From positions 70,206,019-70,270,018 of the forward strand of contig OY856186.1 in assembly GCA_963693315.1 (NCBI GenBank): a stretch of 64,000 bases of DNA, given 5' to 3'. The first letter of the stretch is position 1. The number at the start of each line of letters is the position of its first letter. The notes under the pieces are model-generated. The model was not told where the DNA came from, did no database searches, and saw nothing but the letters and a program-made list of their open reading frames with translations. The stretch comes from Diogma glabrata (taxonomy: Eukaryota; Arthropoda; Insecta; Diptera; Cylindrotomidae). Made by a program: the position numbers and the translations under genes. Below, piece by piece: positions 1-11,200 of the stretch.

Positions 1-230
1 AGATCTTTAACAGATTGTCATGTCACGAAACGCTAAGCTTCACAATTCATGATGTTCATCAGCACTGACCGATCCCCGATCTAAATCAGAGAGACAGAGT
101 AAACTCCATTGTACCAAAACGAAGTGAAGAAAACTATATAAAGCAGAACAGAAGGTTTACGTTTTGATATCTTAGCATGATGAACCACGATGCGTTAACC
201 ATCCAGATATCAATCCTGAGTTCTATTATT
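1..230. other. Unassigned left edge
   Basis: I see no open frame, RNA gene or repeat that I can name in this stretch. It ends where the T-run that marks the 3' tail of the adjacent minus-strand retroelement begins. Confidence 0.5.
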
Positions 231-425
231 ATTTTTTTTTTTTAAAGGCGTTCATGCTTCATGTAGGAGCGTTGCCAGGTTGATCAGCTTTGAATATTCA
301 CCACGGTCATTCGCAACAGCGACATAATTACCATGGCAGCCGATTTTTTTAAGGTCGTTTATTACGTCAGTCTCCCATTGTAGTCGTGGTCTACCTCGCG
401 GTCGCCCACTCCCTGGGGTACTAAC

Positions 426-1016
426 TTACATTTTTCTAATCATTCCAGACTGTGAATCGGCTCGTAGAACATGCCCAAACCAAGCAATCCTATTAGAACG
501 GATGCAACCTATTATATCAGGACCCTCAAGAAGGTCTCTGATCTCAAAGTTATACCGGGTTCTATACTCTTCATCGTCTGTCTTAAGTGGACCAAAAATG
601 TAGCGTAGGATCTTACGCTCAAATACAGATAAATGCGATTCGTCATTTTGTGTAAGGGTCCACGTTTGTGACCCATACATCACAACCGGTCTAATCAATG
701 TCTTGTATAATTTGAGCTTGGTGTTAGTTGATACATATGGTGATCCAAGGAGAGGTTTAATTGAGTAGAAAGTTCGATTACCTGCACCGATTCGAGCTTT
801 TATATCTGTAAGTATGCTGTTGTTTGAGTCAAGCATTGATCCCAAATATTTAAAAGATTCAACTCCCTCAACTCGTTCATCGCCGCACATCAAATCTTTC
901 TTCTCAGCCTCCCTTGAAACATTCATATGTTTGGTTTTATTGTAGTTAATTTGCAGACCAATTTTTCTAGCACCACTCTCAAGCGACTTGAAAGTCATCA
1001 TCATCAGCGTAAGCAA
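426..1016 (-). pseudogene. RT thumb and C-terminal domain fragment
   Basis: This fragment of about 196 codons follows the YADD motif in a shifted frame. It contains GLQINYNKTKHM near residue 21, the FKYLGSMLD block near 55, a YKTLIRPVVMYGSQTW block near 104 and IAWFGHVLR near 178, all typical of the C-terminal part of RTE-like reverse transcriptases. The frame break lies within a GAT repeat around 1000, a place where slippage indels are easy. The sequence between 426 and 243 is the probable 3' end and UTR. Confidence 0.7.
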
Positions 1017-1026
1017 TCATCTGTAC

Positions 1027-1521
1027 TCAATTTATTGACAAGATATTGTTATTAGTCGGTAGTTTCTTTTGACGGCACACATATTCCAAGGCTAAATTAA
1101 AAAGTATAGGAGAGATAGCATCACCTTGTCTTAAACCAGAGTCGACTCTAAAAAACTTTAATATTTCGTTCTCTACTCGTACACAGCATTGAGAGTTCTG
1201 TACTGTCATTTTGCATAGCGGTACCAGTTTACCAGGAATTCCCATTGACACCAGAGCAGACCATAGAGTCTCTCGTTCGAGAGAGTCGTAGGCCTGCCTG
1301 AAATCAATGAAAAGTTGGTGCACAGGTATGTTGAACTCTCGACACTTTTCCAAAATCATCCTTATCGAGAAAAGTGCATCGGTGGTACCTCGGCCCCGCC
1401 GGAAACCACACTGATATTCTCCAAACAGTTGTTCAGCAAAAGGATTGATTTTGGATAGCAAAATGTAAGAAAAAGATTTTATATGCTGTGCAAAGGAGAG
1501 CGATTCCTCTGTAGTTTGCAC
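1027..1521 (-). pseudogene. RT fingers/palm fragment
   Basis: This minus-strand fragment carries the central RT blocks: EYQCGFRRGRGTTDAL near residue 35, the first catalytic Asp block FIDFRQAYDSL near 72 and the GLRQGDAISP block near 129. The frame ends in a TGA at the left edge. A few codons beyond that stop, in the same frame, is the YADD catalytic motif (about 995-1010), so the active-site motif survives but lies behind a stop codon. The piece overlaps the 1433-2899 fragment in another frame, which shows a frameshift. Confidence 0.75.
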
Positions 1522-2899
1522 ATTGTAGGCGATTACCTTTTTTATGAATTGGTATCAGCATAGCTGTGTTCCAGTCCTGTGGCATGGTTTCAGTCCTCCA
1601 GATCATTTGAACAAGTTCAAACAATCTTAAGGATAGAGTTTCGCCACCATGTACAATCATTTCGGATGTTATATCGTCGATACCAGGTGCTTTATTGCGT
1701 TTTAATTTAGACAGCGCCGCTTCGAATTCCTCTTTGGTTGGTTCGTCTACATGTACCTTTGACGCACGAATAAGCTTTGCTCGTCGCCCGACTTGTTGCT
1801 GGTCACTTAAGTTGAGAAGATTCTCAAAATAAGCGGCCCAAGTATCTAAAATATTTTTAAGGTCTACTTGTAGCTCCCCATCTTCGTTTTGAATAACAGT
1901 CGATCTAGTTTGAGGGCCCTTCTTTAAGGTTTTAACCTGTTGAAAGAAGTTACGTGATTGATGTTCCTTATTGAAACGTTCAATCTCCTCACACTGTCTC
2001 TTCCACCATTCTCTCTTCGTTCGTCTACCTAGCTTTGTAACGGCTTGTCTTGCCAGTTTATAATTCTCCTTCGTGGACCTGGTGTTGCGTCCTTGTAGAC
2101 ATTTCAGATAGCAATCTCTTTTGTATTGAATAGCATCAAGGCATGCTTGATCCATCCATGGCTTCTGGGAGTGGTTCTGTGGTCGTCCAAGTATTCCCTC
2201 AGCAGCGCTTAAAACAGCATCTTTGAGCAAATACCATGACTTATCGACGTCTCCATTAATGGTTTCTGATTTCTCCAATGTTTCGGCAATATGGATTTGA
2301 TATCTCTCTTCTGTTTCAGCACTCTTTAATGATGAGATGTTAAAACGTTTCTGTTGATTGAATTTTGGAATGCCTGGATTTGGAAAGTGGAACCTTATCG
2401 TTGCACATACAAGGAAGTGGTCACTTCCAATGAATGCACCTCTAAAGGATCGCACATCCAGAACGCTCGAAAAGAAACGTGTTGTTACTAGAACGTGATC
2501 AATTTGATTTCGAGTATTTCCATTCGGTGAGACCCAAGTCTGCTTATGAATCGATCGATGCGGAAAGAACGTACTGGCAATTCTCAAATTATTTGATAAT
2601 GCAAACTCAGTCATTCTGTCACCATTATCATTCGAATTCAAATGCAAGCTGTTGGGACCCACCACATTTCCATAAGAGATATCTCTTCCAACCTGTCCAT
2701 TAAAGTCACCAAGAACCATAATGAAGTCGCGTGTTGGTGTTTGTTTCATAACCTCTTCCAGTGCTATGTAGAAATTATCCTTCTCGTCGACGGTCTTAGC
2801 TTCAGTTGGTGCATGCACGGCAATAAGAGAAATATTGTTATATGTACTGCGTACACGTATGTAGCAGATCCTCTCACTGACCGGGATGAATTTCATCAC
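1433..2899 (-). pseudogene. Non-LTR endonuclease plus start of RT
   Basis: This 488-codon minus-strand frame is the largest piece of the element. Residues 1-170 hold the endonuclease core: the GDFNGQVG motif near residue 64, the NQIDHVLV motif near 131 and the terminal GSDHFLV motif near 158, so the catalytic Asp/His residues are present. After a linker, the start of the RT domain appears with NKAPGIDDI near residue 402, then ANYRGIALL near 460. The frame then drifts into nonsense near 1520, where the RT continues in another frame (1027-1521). The first codon is GTG, so the true frame start lies upstream in the broken N-terminal piece. A plus-strand frame at 2479-2977 is only a shadow. Confidence 0.75.
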
Positions 2900-3102
2900 G
2901 GCTTCTTGTATGCGTGCCCCAACAAGAAACCCAGTACCAAATTCTCTTCGAGAAGGATGACCAAGTATAGAGAGTGACTATCCAAATCATGTTTTCCGAT
3001 TATCGGCTGTCTAATTTCTTGTAGAGCAATAATATCCATCCTATACCTCTCAGCCTCTGTTTCTAGACTTATAAGAGCATCAGGAGCGCTCAGGCTGCGC
3101 AC
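2896..3102 (-). pseudogene. Non-LTR endonuclease, N-terminal fragment
   Basis: About 68 codons on the minus strand contain the start of an AP-like endonuclease. The segment ALQEIRQ near residue 25 is the catalytic Glu motif of the exonuclease/endonuclease/phosphatase fold, which nicks target DNA during retrotransposition. A frameshift near 2900 cuts it from the next piece (1433-2899), which carries the rest of the endonuclease. It is one of four fragments of the same ancestral ORF and is not expected to work. Confidence 0.65.
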
Positions 3103-3339
3103 GTTCCACGTTCCGATTCGGTAGTCTGGTCCTTTTTCACGTCCAGGTAAAATTCTGTTGTTGGATCCGGGTTTGTTTTTCTCTTTCTGATAACCAAATT
3201 CAACATATTAGTTTTTTTCCGGGGTTAGGGTGTTAACCTTAGGCCCAACCCAAATTGTCGTGAATGGGTCCGTTCTGCATATTAAGGTCACCAGAAACAA
3301 CCTTTTTTACACGTTTATATAGCGAGCCGCTTGATTCAA

Positions 3340-3960
3340 GACAGACGCCCGCTCCAAGCCGCCCCTGACATGGAGAACAGACGCTTGAGTCGCATTGGTT
3401 GTAGAGCGCCAATTCGCCGTGATGTAGCGTCATTGACTAAGCAGCTTTTACTCTGCTTGTCTCCAATACACCAACCTAATTCTGTCAGCATTACCCAGGC
3501 AGCACGGCGTGGACGTCGAATTTCGGATTTCGCTACCCGTTCTATTATTACTGGTTTAAATTTCGGGGCTAGTTTTGCGCAAAATCTATTAACAGCGTCA
3601 ATCAAGTGATGTTGTCGCTGATGAGGTAAAAATGTGTTTACCCGAGTTTGCAGATTATACTGATGTTGTGATTACTCAAATGCAGATTTAAGGTTCGCCT
3701 TAGCACGAGTTCTGCGTATTACCAGATGATCCAAACGATCCAACCCTTCGTTAACTGTCTCATCAAGAATGTGGAGGGATTTCAAAAGTTGGTATGTTTT
3801 CCCATTTGAGATTGGATATTGTCCAAACAACAAGTAATATGTAGAGTATTGGATGGAACCATGCACATCGGTTTGCAAAGCGTAAGCCATCTCATACAGA
3901 TGGGATGTATTGTGTTGACTCTTCACATACGCTCGAATGGGAGCGAGAACCAATTTAAGC
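3340..3960 (-). pseudogene. Gypsy integrase C-terminal relic
   Basis: Two short minus-strand frames (3672-3953 and 3336-3605) line up with the integrase C-terminus of the intact element at 13649-16765. The first reads IRAYVKSQHNTSHLYEMAYAL against IRAYLKEEHSKWDLHLSEIACAL. The second contains CAKLAPKF against SAKLAQKF from the GPY/F-type region. The frames are broken and the rest of pol is missing. This is an old fragment of the same broad lineage, apparently cut by the RTE-like element on its left. It has no coding capacity left. Confidence 0.65.
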
Positions 3961-5055
3961 CGATAATAAGCTCTGAAAAGATTTACTCGCTTACTAAAAT
4001 TGAAAATCTTTTAGTGAAATTAGTTCTTTTAGTGAAAAGTGTTTCATTGAAGTTTTATAATGAGACAACAATGTCGAATCAAAATAATAAGAGTAGAAAA
4101 GTAAAAGTACAATGCTACAACAAGTACAATAATACAATGATGCAAGGATGTAAAGCTAAGGTTTTTGGACGTATGTGGAGTTTGCGAATCGCCAGCCGAG
4201 ATTTGCACCCACATTAAGTCCATAAAAGCTTACGTGCATCATATACTATTTTTTATTCGCCGCAAGCAAAATACATAAAAAAAACTGTTTAATCTAAATC
4301 AATATTAAAAATTTTATAAATTTTAAAATAAAAATATGTTGAACATGTAACCTTTGACCAAAATGTTTGTTATTTTTTTTTCAAACAAGCCGTATAACTA
4401 TGACAACAAAAAATAAACAATTATTTTAATTGGATTATGAAATTGCTTGAAGTTGTTTGAAGTTGCTTTGATAAAAATTTCTATTTTTTATAGAATTTAA
4501 ACAAATACAAATGTTTTTCGGCAAACGGCTGTAAAGTTTAACTTAGGGAGTTAGTTAAAGTCTTACTTTTTTGACTGCGGCTGCAAAAGTAATACACCGT
4601 GCGCTGTAAAGTAGCATTTGTTATTTGTTAGTTTGTTATTTTTTCAAACAAATTGTATAACTATGACAATAAAAAATAAGTTGATTTTCATTGGATTATG
4701 ATATTTTGAATTATTGTATGTTACTATGACAACAAAACACAACAAACAATTTCATTAGATTATGAAATTTTGAACTGTTGTATAACTATGACAACAAAAT
4801 AACAACTATTTCAATTGTATTATAAAATTTTGAAAAGGCGGATTTGATAAAAAAATTTTATTTATACAAATTTAAATGTTTTTTTTTCTTTTTTGGAAGT
4901 AATTATGACGAGTTCTATAGTTTATTAAATATTCCCCTAACAAATTAAACAACAAACTTGTTTTGTTTTTCGCTATCTTTGATGTATTTATTTCAATATG
5001 GCGATACAAATTTTTGCATGAAAACTGGAAATTAAACGAAATATTTTACAGTCGT
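3961..5055. other. AT-rich spacer with a degenerate tandem repeat
   Basis: I see no gene here. Between about 4370 and 4850 a module of roughly 60-80 bp recurs about four times, marked by a phrase like GTATAACTATGACAACAAAA followed by a TTGGATTATGAAATTTTGAA-like stretch (starts near 4391, 4646, 4708 and 4776). The copies differ by small indels. Confidence 0.45.
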
Positions 5056-5205
5056 GGATAAAATAGCATCTTGTATTCGCTTAGGATGATGGCAATTCTT
5101 CACTGGGATAATTCCCTCCACGCGCTACGCTCGTTTCGGGAAACTTCATCCTTGTGAAGAATTGCCTTCGTTCTAAGCTCATACAAGAATCTACTATTCT
5201 GCCAT
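5056..5205. repeat. Long imperfect inverted repeat (foldback)
   Basis: Arms at about 5056-5106 and 5154-5202 pair over most of their length. GGCAATTCTTCAC at 5091-5103 is perfectly complementary to 5154-5166, GCTTAG at 5079-5084 to 5173-5178, and TCTTGTAT at 5069-5076 to 5181-5188. The loop of about 50 bp is much more GC-rich than its surroundings. It could be a foldback element, the end of a transposon or a structured RNA; the sequence does not decide between these. Confidence 0.6.
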
Positions 5206-5307
5206 TATTATAATAAAAATTATAGACTATAGACTTTTGTTTGATTTTATTATCATCAAAGAAATCATGTTTTTTACAATTTTAATTTTTACTGTTTTAG
5301 GCCGTGT

Positions 5308-5652
5308 GTCACTACAGCTAAATCTAATTTTTTGAAGTCTAAAACTAATTTTTGACGTTTATATTCACCACAAAAAAATTAAAAAATTAGCCTGCCCTAG
5401 ACCTAGTATAAATTTTGACAAGGGAATCTAAAATAGAAAAAAAAATGATTTTATTTTGTTTACTTTATTGTAAATTAGTTTATTGTTTTGAATAAATGGA
5501 ACAAATATATTGAAATATATTGGAAAATACATTTTATTTAATTTGTTCATTTTAATTTCAAAGACATGTTGTTAAAAGCAAAGACAATTATTTCGATATG
5601 TCACAATTTAGATTTAGCCATTGACATATAGCTTGTTTTAGCTATAGTGTGG
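5308..5652. repeat. Possible MITE with short terminal inverted repeats
   Basis: CACTACAGCTAAA at about 5310-5322 is inverted, with one mismatch, at about 5637-5649, bounding an AT-rich segment of about 340 bp without coding capacity. This is the size and form of a miniature inverted-repeat element. I could not define a target duplication, so the call is tentative. Confidence 0.3.
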
Positions 5653-7084
5653 AGCAGAGACAAAAGTTGAACACAATATGCGATATTATAGCTTCTTAGA
5701 GATAATTATAAGCTCTTGATGAATGATGTTGTGTGAAAGTTGTCTGACAAGCGGATGCAATTTTTACAGTTATATTGTTGTTGTATTGTCTTGTTGCTTT
5801 TATCTCAGTGTTACAACATCCATTCCATAATAATTCTGAACGGGAGCATACAAAACCACGATTATCAACAATTAAAGCTTTACCTTGTATTGAGTTACGG
5901 CAATTAATTGATAAATCTTTTGTTGAGTTAATTCAGCTTTCGTTTGTCATATCAAAGGTTGATGTCTCTTAATTTCATATATTTTTTGAACAATAAAATT
6001 ACATTCAAAACACAGAAACACAGATTAAATATATTAAAAGTATAATTAGCAATACTTTAATTTAAAACAATTTTCAGTTAATCAAAACAATTCTTTTTAA
6101 TGATACAATATAACAATGGAACTTTTTTAATTAAAGAAAAACGAAAAGTTTTTATATTTTTGGAAAAATTAGAATGAAATTTGGAAAAACAAACTTTATA
6201 CAAAAAAATAAAAACCAGAACTCTAAAACAAATTTGTTTTTTTATAAATTTTAATGATAAAAACATCGCCTACTAAATATTGAAAAAATTTTAATTTAAA
6301 TGTTCGCCTTCGCCACAGACACAGCAAAATTTGGTAATAAATTCAACATAGGCTAATTTTTTTTCTACCATATGGTAAGGAAATTTAGTTTTAGATTTAG
6401 CTGTATTGACACAGGGCCTTAAATTAAAAAACAATTTTGAGTAATTTGCATATTTACCAAAACTAGTGTGTATTGTATATTTACAAAAAACGAGGGCAAC
6501 GATCAAGTTTCTAATTGCTTTCTTAATGTCAATAAGCAAGGATGACGTCACTTTTTAATATAGTAACATACTCGCTTCTCTTTTTGCTTGTACCACCTGG
6601 GATATTACTGATATTACTAGGATGTAACTCTCAAGTGTATAATCAACCTGTTTTTATCACGGATGAGTATCGTACTAGTTTAATCAGAGGGATGTGTTAG
6701 TAACCAACATCTTCCACATCTTTTCGTATCTGTTTTTCATTTAATTATATATTGAAAATAGACCCCAACCTTAACAAAACGTGATATGAGGTTGTTCTCA
6801 GCCATCGTAATGGTTTTTTTTTGGTTTTATGTTAGTTTGCATCTCGGCATCCTTGGCTCTTTAAATGGAGAGCATGTGGAGGACTGAGATGTCTCTTTTT
6901 CTAGTCTATATTGCGTGAGCTTCAGGCATAAATTTAGGGTAGAACTGCCTTAAGCCAGTGGTCATATTACTATATATAACTTGAATTGATAACGGATCCT
7001 TTAAAAATCCGTTTTGTGGTCACATCTTCTGAATAGATGTCCGCTAGATTCTTCCTATCCTTTCTCAGACCTTGTGTACTTGAG
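5653..7084. other. Unassigned AT-rich sequence
   Basis: I see only short open frames with no recognisable protein and no RNA gene. The part from about 6780 to 7084 may include decayed upstream sequence of the gypsy relic that follows, but I cannot show it. Confidence 0.4.
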
Positions 7085-8233
7085 ATTGTTTAATGATAAT
7101 TTACCACCAGGATTTACACCCTACTCCCATTGATTATACCCAGGTAGCTTGTAATGGGCAAGCTATTATCAATGTCAACTGTACTTCAACTTTCCGTCCT
7201 CTCTACATATAGCAGTAAGTCCCTTGATCGTTATGTCATTCCTTCTTTTACTCAGAATTTATATTTGGATATTTAAAAAAAACTTTCAAGTTATTTTGCA
7301 TGGTCTTAAGATTCGAATTGACGAACGTGAATAGCTGCATGAAGCAAAACAGCTTCTTCTGCCGTCTTCTAAAATGGGTTTAGGTCACACGCATGTGCTT
7401 GCACACATAATTGATGTTGGCGACGCTGATCGCATCAAACGTAGATACTAACCCATACCACCAGCAACAGAGAAAATGAAGGGAGATGAGTTGGATCGTA
7501 TGCTAGTTCTTGGAGATTGCCAGTGGTTCTGGTACGAAAACCTGGCAAAGTTCGCCTGTACTTAGACTTCCGTAAGGTCAATATCGTCACCAAAACAGAT
7601 GCACATCCCCTTCCCCAAACAGGCGGTGTTCTAACCCACTTACCTCAAGCCAATTGCATCGCTAAAGACGCTCCTGGCAGATTTCCCTGGAAATAATCGG
7701 TAAACTGCGTTTACCGTCCCTGGTTGGCCGTTGTATCAGTTCGTAAGGATGCCCTTCGGACTGTGCAAAGCGAATGTTGCGAAGAGTAACTTCTTAATCC
7801 CGGAAGTTAAATACTTGGGATACGTAGTAGGTAGTAGTGTATTAAAAATCGATGAAGATAAAACCGCCGTGATTGCAAAGTTTTTCTTGCCAACCACTGT
7901 GAAACAGATAAAAAGATTTTTAGATATGGTTGGTTACTATAGTTATTTCGACGTTCGCCTAGTCAACAGCACCAATATCGGATTTGTTACAAAAACTTAG
8001 TAACAAATTATTGTTGACCGCCGAAGCTGATGTGCCTTGAACTCGTTAAAGAAAGAATTGACTTTATTTGCAGTTCTGGTTAACCCTAACTATTCCGTTC
8101 CGTTTTTTCTAGAACCCGACGGGAGTAATGATGGAGTAGGCTGTGAGCTGGTACACTTGGACAACAGGAATAATGAACATCCTATTACATATATGTCCAA
8201 GAAACGGAACTCAGCTCAAAGTAATTACTCCGC
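7085..8233 (+). pseudogene. Decayed gypsy pol, 5' half (protease-RT-RNaseH)
   Basis: On the plus strand this region follows the intact pol at 13649-16765 block by block, but across several frames and stops. A protease-like stretch lies around 7140-7260, the GLGHTHVLAHIIDVG region near 7380-7420, the RT entry DELDRMLVLG near 7485, the RT block YQFVRMPFGLC at 7734-7770, then LIPEVKYLGYVVG near 7797 and an RNase H start (EPDGSNDGVGCEL, PITYMSKK) at 8110-8200. The segment with the catalytic YLDD motif is deleted between about 7770 and 7790. The relic stops at 8233, where the 17.4-kb element was inserted, and resumes at 25681. Confidence 0.8.
8230..8233. repeat. Target-site duplication, left (CCGC)
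   Basis: CCGC directly precedes the left LTR (TGTAATG...) and is repeated directly after the right LTR at 25677-25680. A 4-bp duplication is usual for Ty3/gypsy integrases. Confidence 0.85.
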
Positions 8234-11200
8234 TGTAATGAAGCGCTTTCTCATTGGCGAACCAATGAGAAGGACATAGCAGGAAGCGTACCTAGCGAGA
8301 TTGATTTTCAAGCCCCAAACTAGCTTCAGTCCATGGGAACGATAAAGTAACCCTGCTACTTCAGCACAAATACAGACATGTACGCTATTCACGAAAATTT
8401 GCAGAAATGGAAAGAAATACAAGTGGAAAAACGAAGACTCTGGCGACCCCATTGGCGAAAGACCCACGATCAACACGTCCAATCCCTCCACAATCACTCT
8501 CAGACGCTCACACACTCACACTTCACGCATACTATCGTTCGCCCACACATTCACACTTCACACATACCAACATTCACCCGGACATTCAATCACTGACTCG
8601 CCCTCTCACACACATTCCCACTTCTACATTAGACAGCAAAAAAAAATAAAGGTAATAAAACAAGTCCACTCACCCCATGATTAATCCTCCAGTCGTCCAA
8701 GTCCTTCGGCCTTAGCCCTCCATCAGTGATGATTCATCCAACAGGTATGGTATTACAAAAATAAATGTACGGATAATCCACTGGTGCGTGGTCAGTTCGG
8801 CAGCAATAGCAAACCAGTTGGTGTAAATATGGAGTTGAAAATATGACAGTATCAGCAAAAATTGTATATAAATAATCAGTTGCAATATTCCGAAATTTTG
8901 TAAAAATGCTGCGTTGAAAATACGATAATATCAGCAAAAATTGTATATAAATAATCAGTTGCAATATCCCAAAATATTGTAAAAATGTTGCGTTGAAAAT
9001 TACGATAATATCAGCAAAAATTTTATATAAATAATCAGTTGAAATATCCCAAAATATGGTAAAAATTGTTGCGTTGAAAATACGATAATATCAGCAAAAA
9101 TTGTATATAAATAATCAGTTGAAATATCCCAAAATATTGTAAAAATGTTGCGTTGAAAATACGATAGTGTCAGCAAAAAAAGATATTATCAGCAAAAAAA
9201 CTTGTATATAAATAATCGGTTGTAATAGCCAAAATTTGGTAAAAATGTTGTGTCGAAAATACGATAGTATCAGCAAAAAAAAACTGGTATATAAATAATC
9301 AGTTGAAATATCCCAAAATATTGTAAAAATGTTGCGTTGAAAACACGATAATATCAGCAAAAATTGTATATAAATAATCAGTTGCAATATCCCAAAATAT
9401 TGTAAAAATGTTGCGTTGACAATACGATAATATCAGCAAAAATTGTATATAAATAATCAGTTGAAATATCCCAAAATATTGTAAAAATGTTGCGTTGAAA
9501 AGGCGATAATATCAGCAAAAATTGTATATAAATAATCAGTTGACATATCCCAAAATATTGTAAAAATTGTTGCGTTGAAAATACGATAATATCAGCAAAA
9601 ATTGTGTATAAATAATCAGTTGAAATATCCCAAAATATTGCAAAAATGTTGCGTGGAAAATGCGATAATATCAGCAAAAATGGTATATAAATAATCAGTT
9701 GAAATATCCCAAACTATTGTGAAAATGTTGCGTTGAAAATACGATAATATCAGCAAAAATTGTATATAAATAATCAGTTGTAACAGCCAAAATTTGGTAA
9801 AAATGTTGTGTTGAAAATACGATAGTATCAGCAAAAACGGTATATAAATAATGCGTTGCTATACGGTGATAATGTTCAAAACTTGGTAGAAATGTTGTGT
9901 TGAAAATACGGTAGTAACAACAAATATTGCATGTAAATGATACGTTACAATGCGGTGATAACATCCAAAACTTGGTACAAATGTGGCGTTGAAAATACGG
10001 TAGAATCAGCAAAAATGGTATACGAATAACGGTGATATGATAATTGATAATACGGTGATAACAGCCAAAATTTTGTAAAACAAAAAAAAATGTTGCGTTG
10101 AAAATACGGTAGACTCAGCAAAAATTGTATACGAATATTAAGTTGAAATATGTCAAACATACGGCAACAATAGCAAAATTTTGACGCAAATGCTGCGCTG
10201 AACCAAGTAGTAATAGCCCAAAACTTGATATAAAATGATGTGTTACCCCGAATATAACATATGACAGCACCAGCCAAAAATTCAATATCTATGTTGCGTT
10301 GCAAGGTGTATGAGATCTAGTAGTAATAGCCGAAAATTTGAAACCAAGGTTGCGTTGAAATGGTTAGTAATAGCATAAATTTGATACCAGGTTTCGGTAA
10401 AATGTATATTAATAACATAAATTTGATATATGTTGTGTTGAAATAATTATTACCAAGCTGTGATGAAATCAAAAAAAAATGTTCAATTCACTCTCCAGTA
10501 TTTCCAATATCATCAATAACCGCTACCCTTCATTATTGAAACCCAACACAGCAAGCCATCACATTGAACATTGTACTAATCCTTGTTTCCAGTGTATGTA
10601 GTATTTGCAAGACAAGGCCAGAATCTAGTTCGCACAATCGCAGGGTAATTTTCGCTGGAGTCTAGCAAAACACTATAGATATCGTTCATGCACTAATTTT
10701 CTTCGTATTTGCAACTGTGGTTTACCAACAAAAAAAAAAACATGCAGTTGATCACAAGATTGTTTGTCGAGCCTCCCTTTTAGTCACAGTAATCTCGGTT
10801 AAACCATCACAAAGAAATTATGTACAGAAAGTAACATTTGTTAGATTTAACAGAGTTTTATTGATTTAAATCGTTAATATGATTAATTAGTATCGATAAG
10901 AATTATATATCTATTCTCTACGATAGGTTCTTATACTATGACTTTCCTTACAGCTTATAAAATTAAATCATTTAATGCATCTAGGATAGATATAACATTT
11001 ACAAAATTTTATTGATTTTTATTTACGTTCACCTTTGTGCATATTGAATTGAGAATGGATAATGTTAATTATATTTTATTTACACGATTCACGTTTATAT
11101 TTTAAATAATTATAATTATTGATATTACAAATCAGTTCGGATATGAGAACACAACAAAACAAATATAATTTATTGTGACCTTGGTATTGTAGATAAGTCT

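Larger units (their letters stand above)
231..3340 (-). mobile_element. Degraded RTE-like non-LTR retrotransposon
   Basis: On the minus strand the order is endonuclease, reverse transcriptase, C-terminal domain, with a T-run at 232-243 on the plus strand that reads as a 3' A-tail. The coding part is split by frameshifts and stops into four pieces (2896-3102, 1433-2899, 1027-1521, 426-1016), so this copy is dead. The protein style (a short endonuclease starting near a TWNVRSL-like motif, and an RT with GFRRGRGTTDAL and FIDFRQAYDSL) fits the RTE/craniofacial-development-protein-2-like group; that is a family judgement from memory. The 5' boundary is uncertain and lies somewhere between about 3230 and 3340, where a gypsy integrase relic begins. 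I could not identify a target-site duplication. Confidence 0.75.

Noticed and set aside
2479..2977. Plus-strand ORFs opposite the endonuclease
   Set aside because: They are shadows of the minus-strand endonuclease coding sequence.
8378..8649. His/Thr-rich plus-strand ORFs in the LTR (also 21196-21467)
   Set aside because: They run through a CACACTCACAC-type low-complexity stretch of the LTR, antisense to the element, with two frames open at once.
8734..10304. Series of minus-strand ORFs in the left LTR (and their twins at 21552-23122)
   Set aside because: They are readings of the 79-bp tandem array, with the same peptide words repeated and no start or domain logic.
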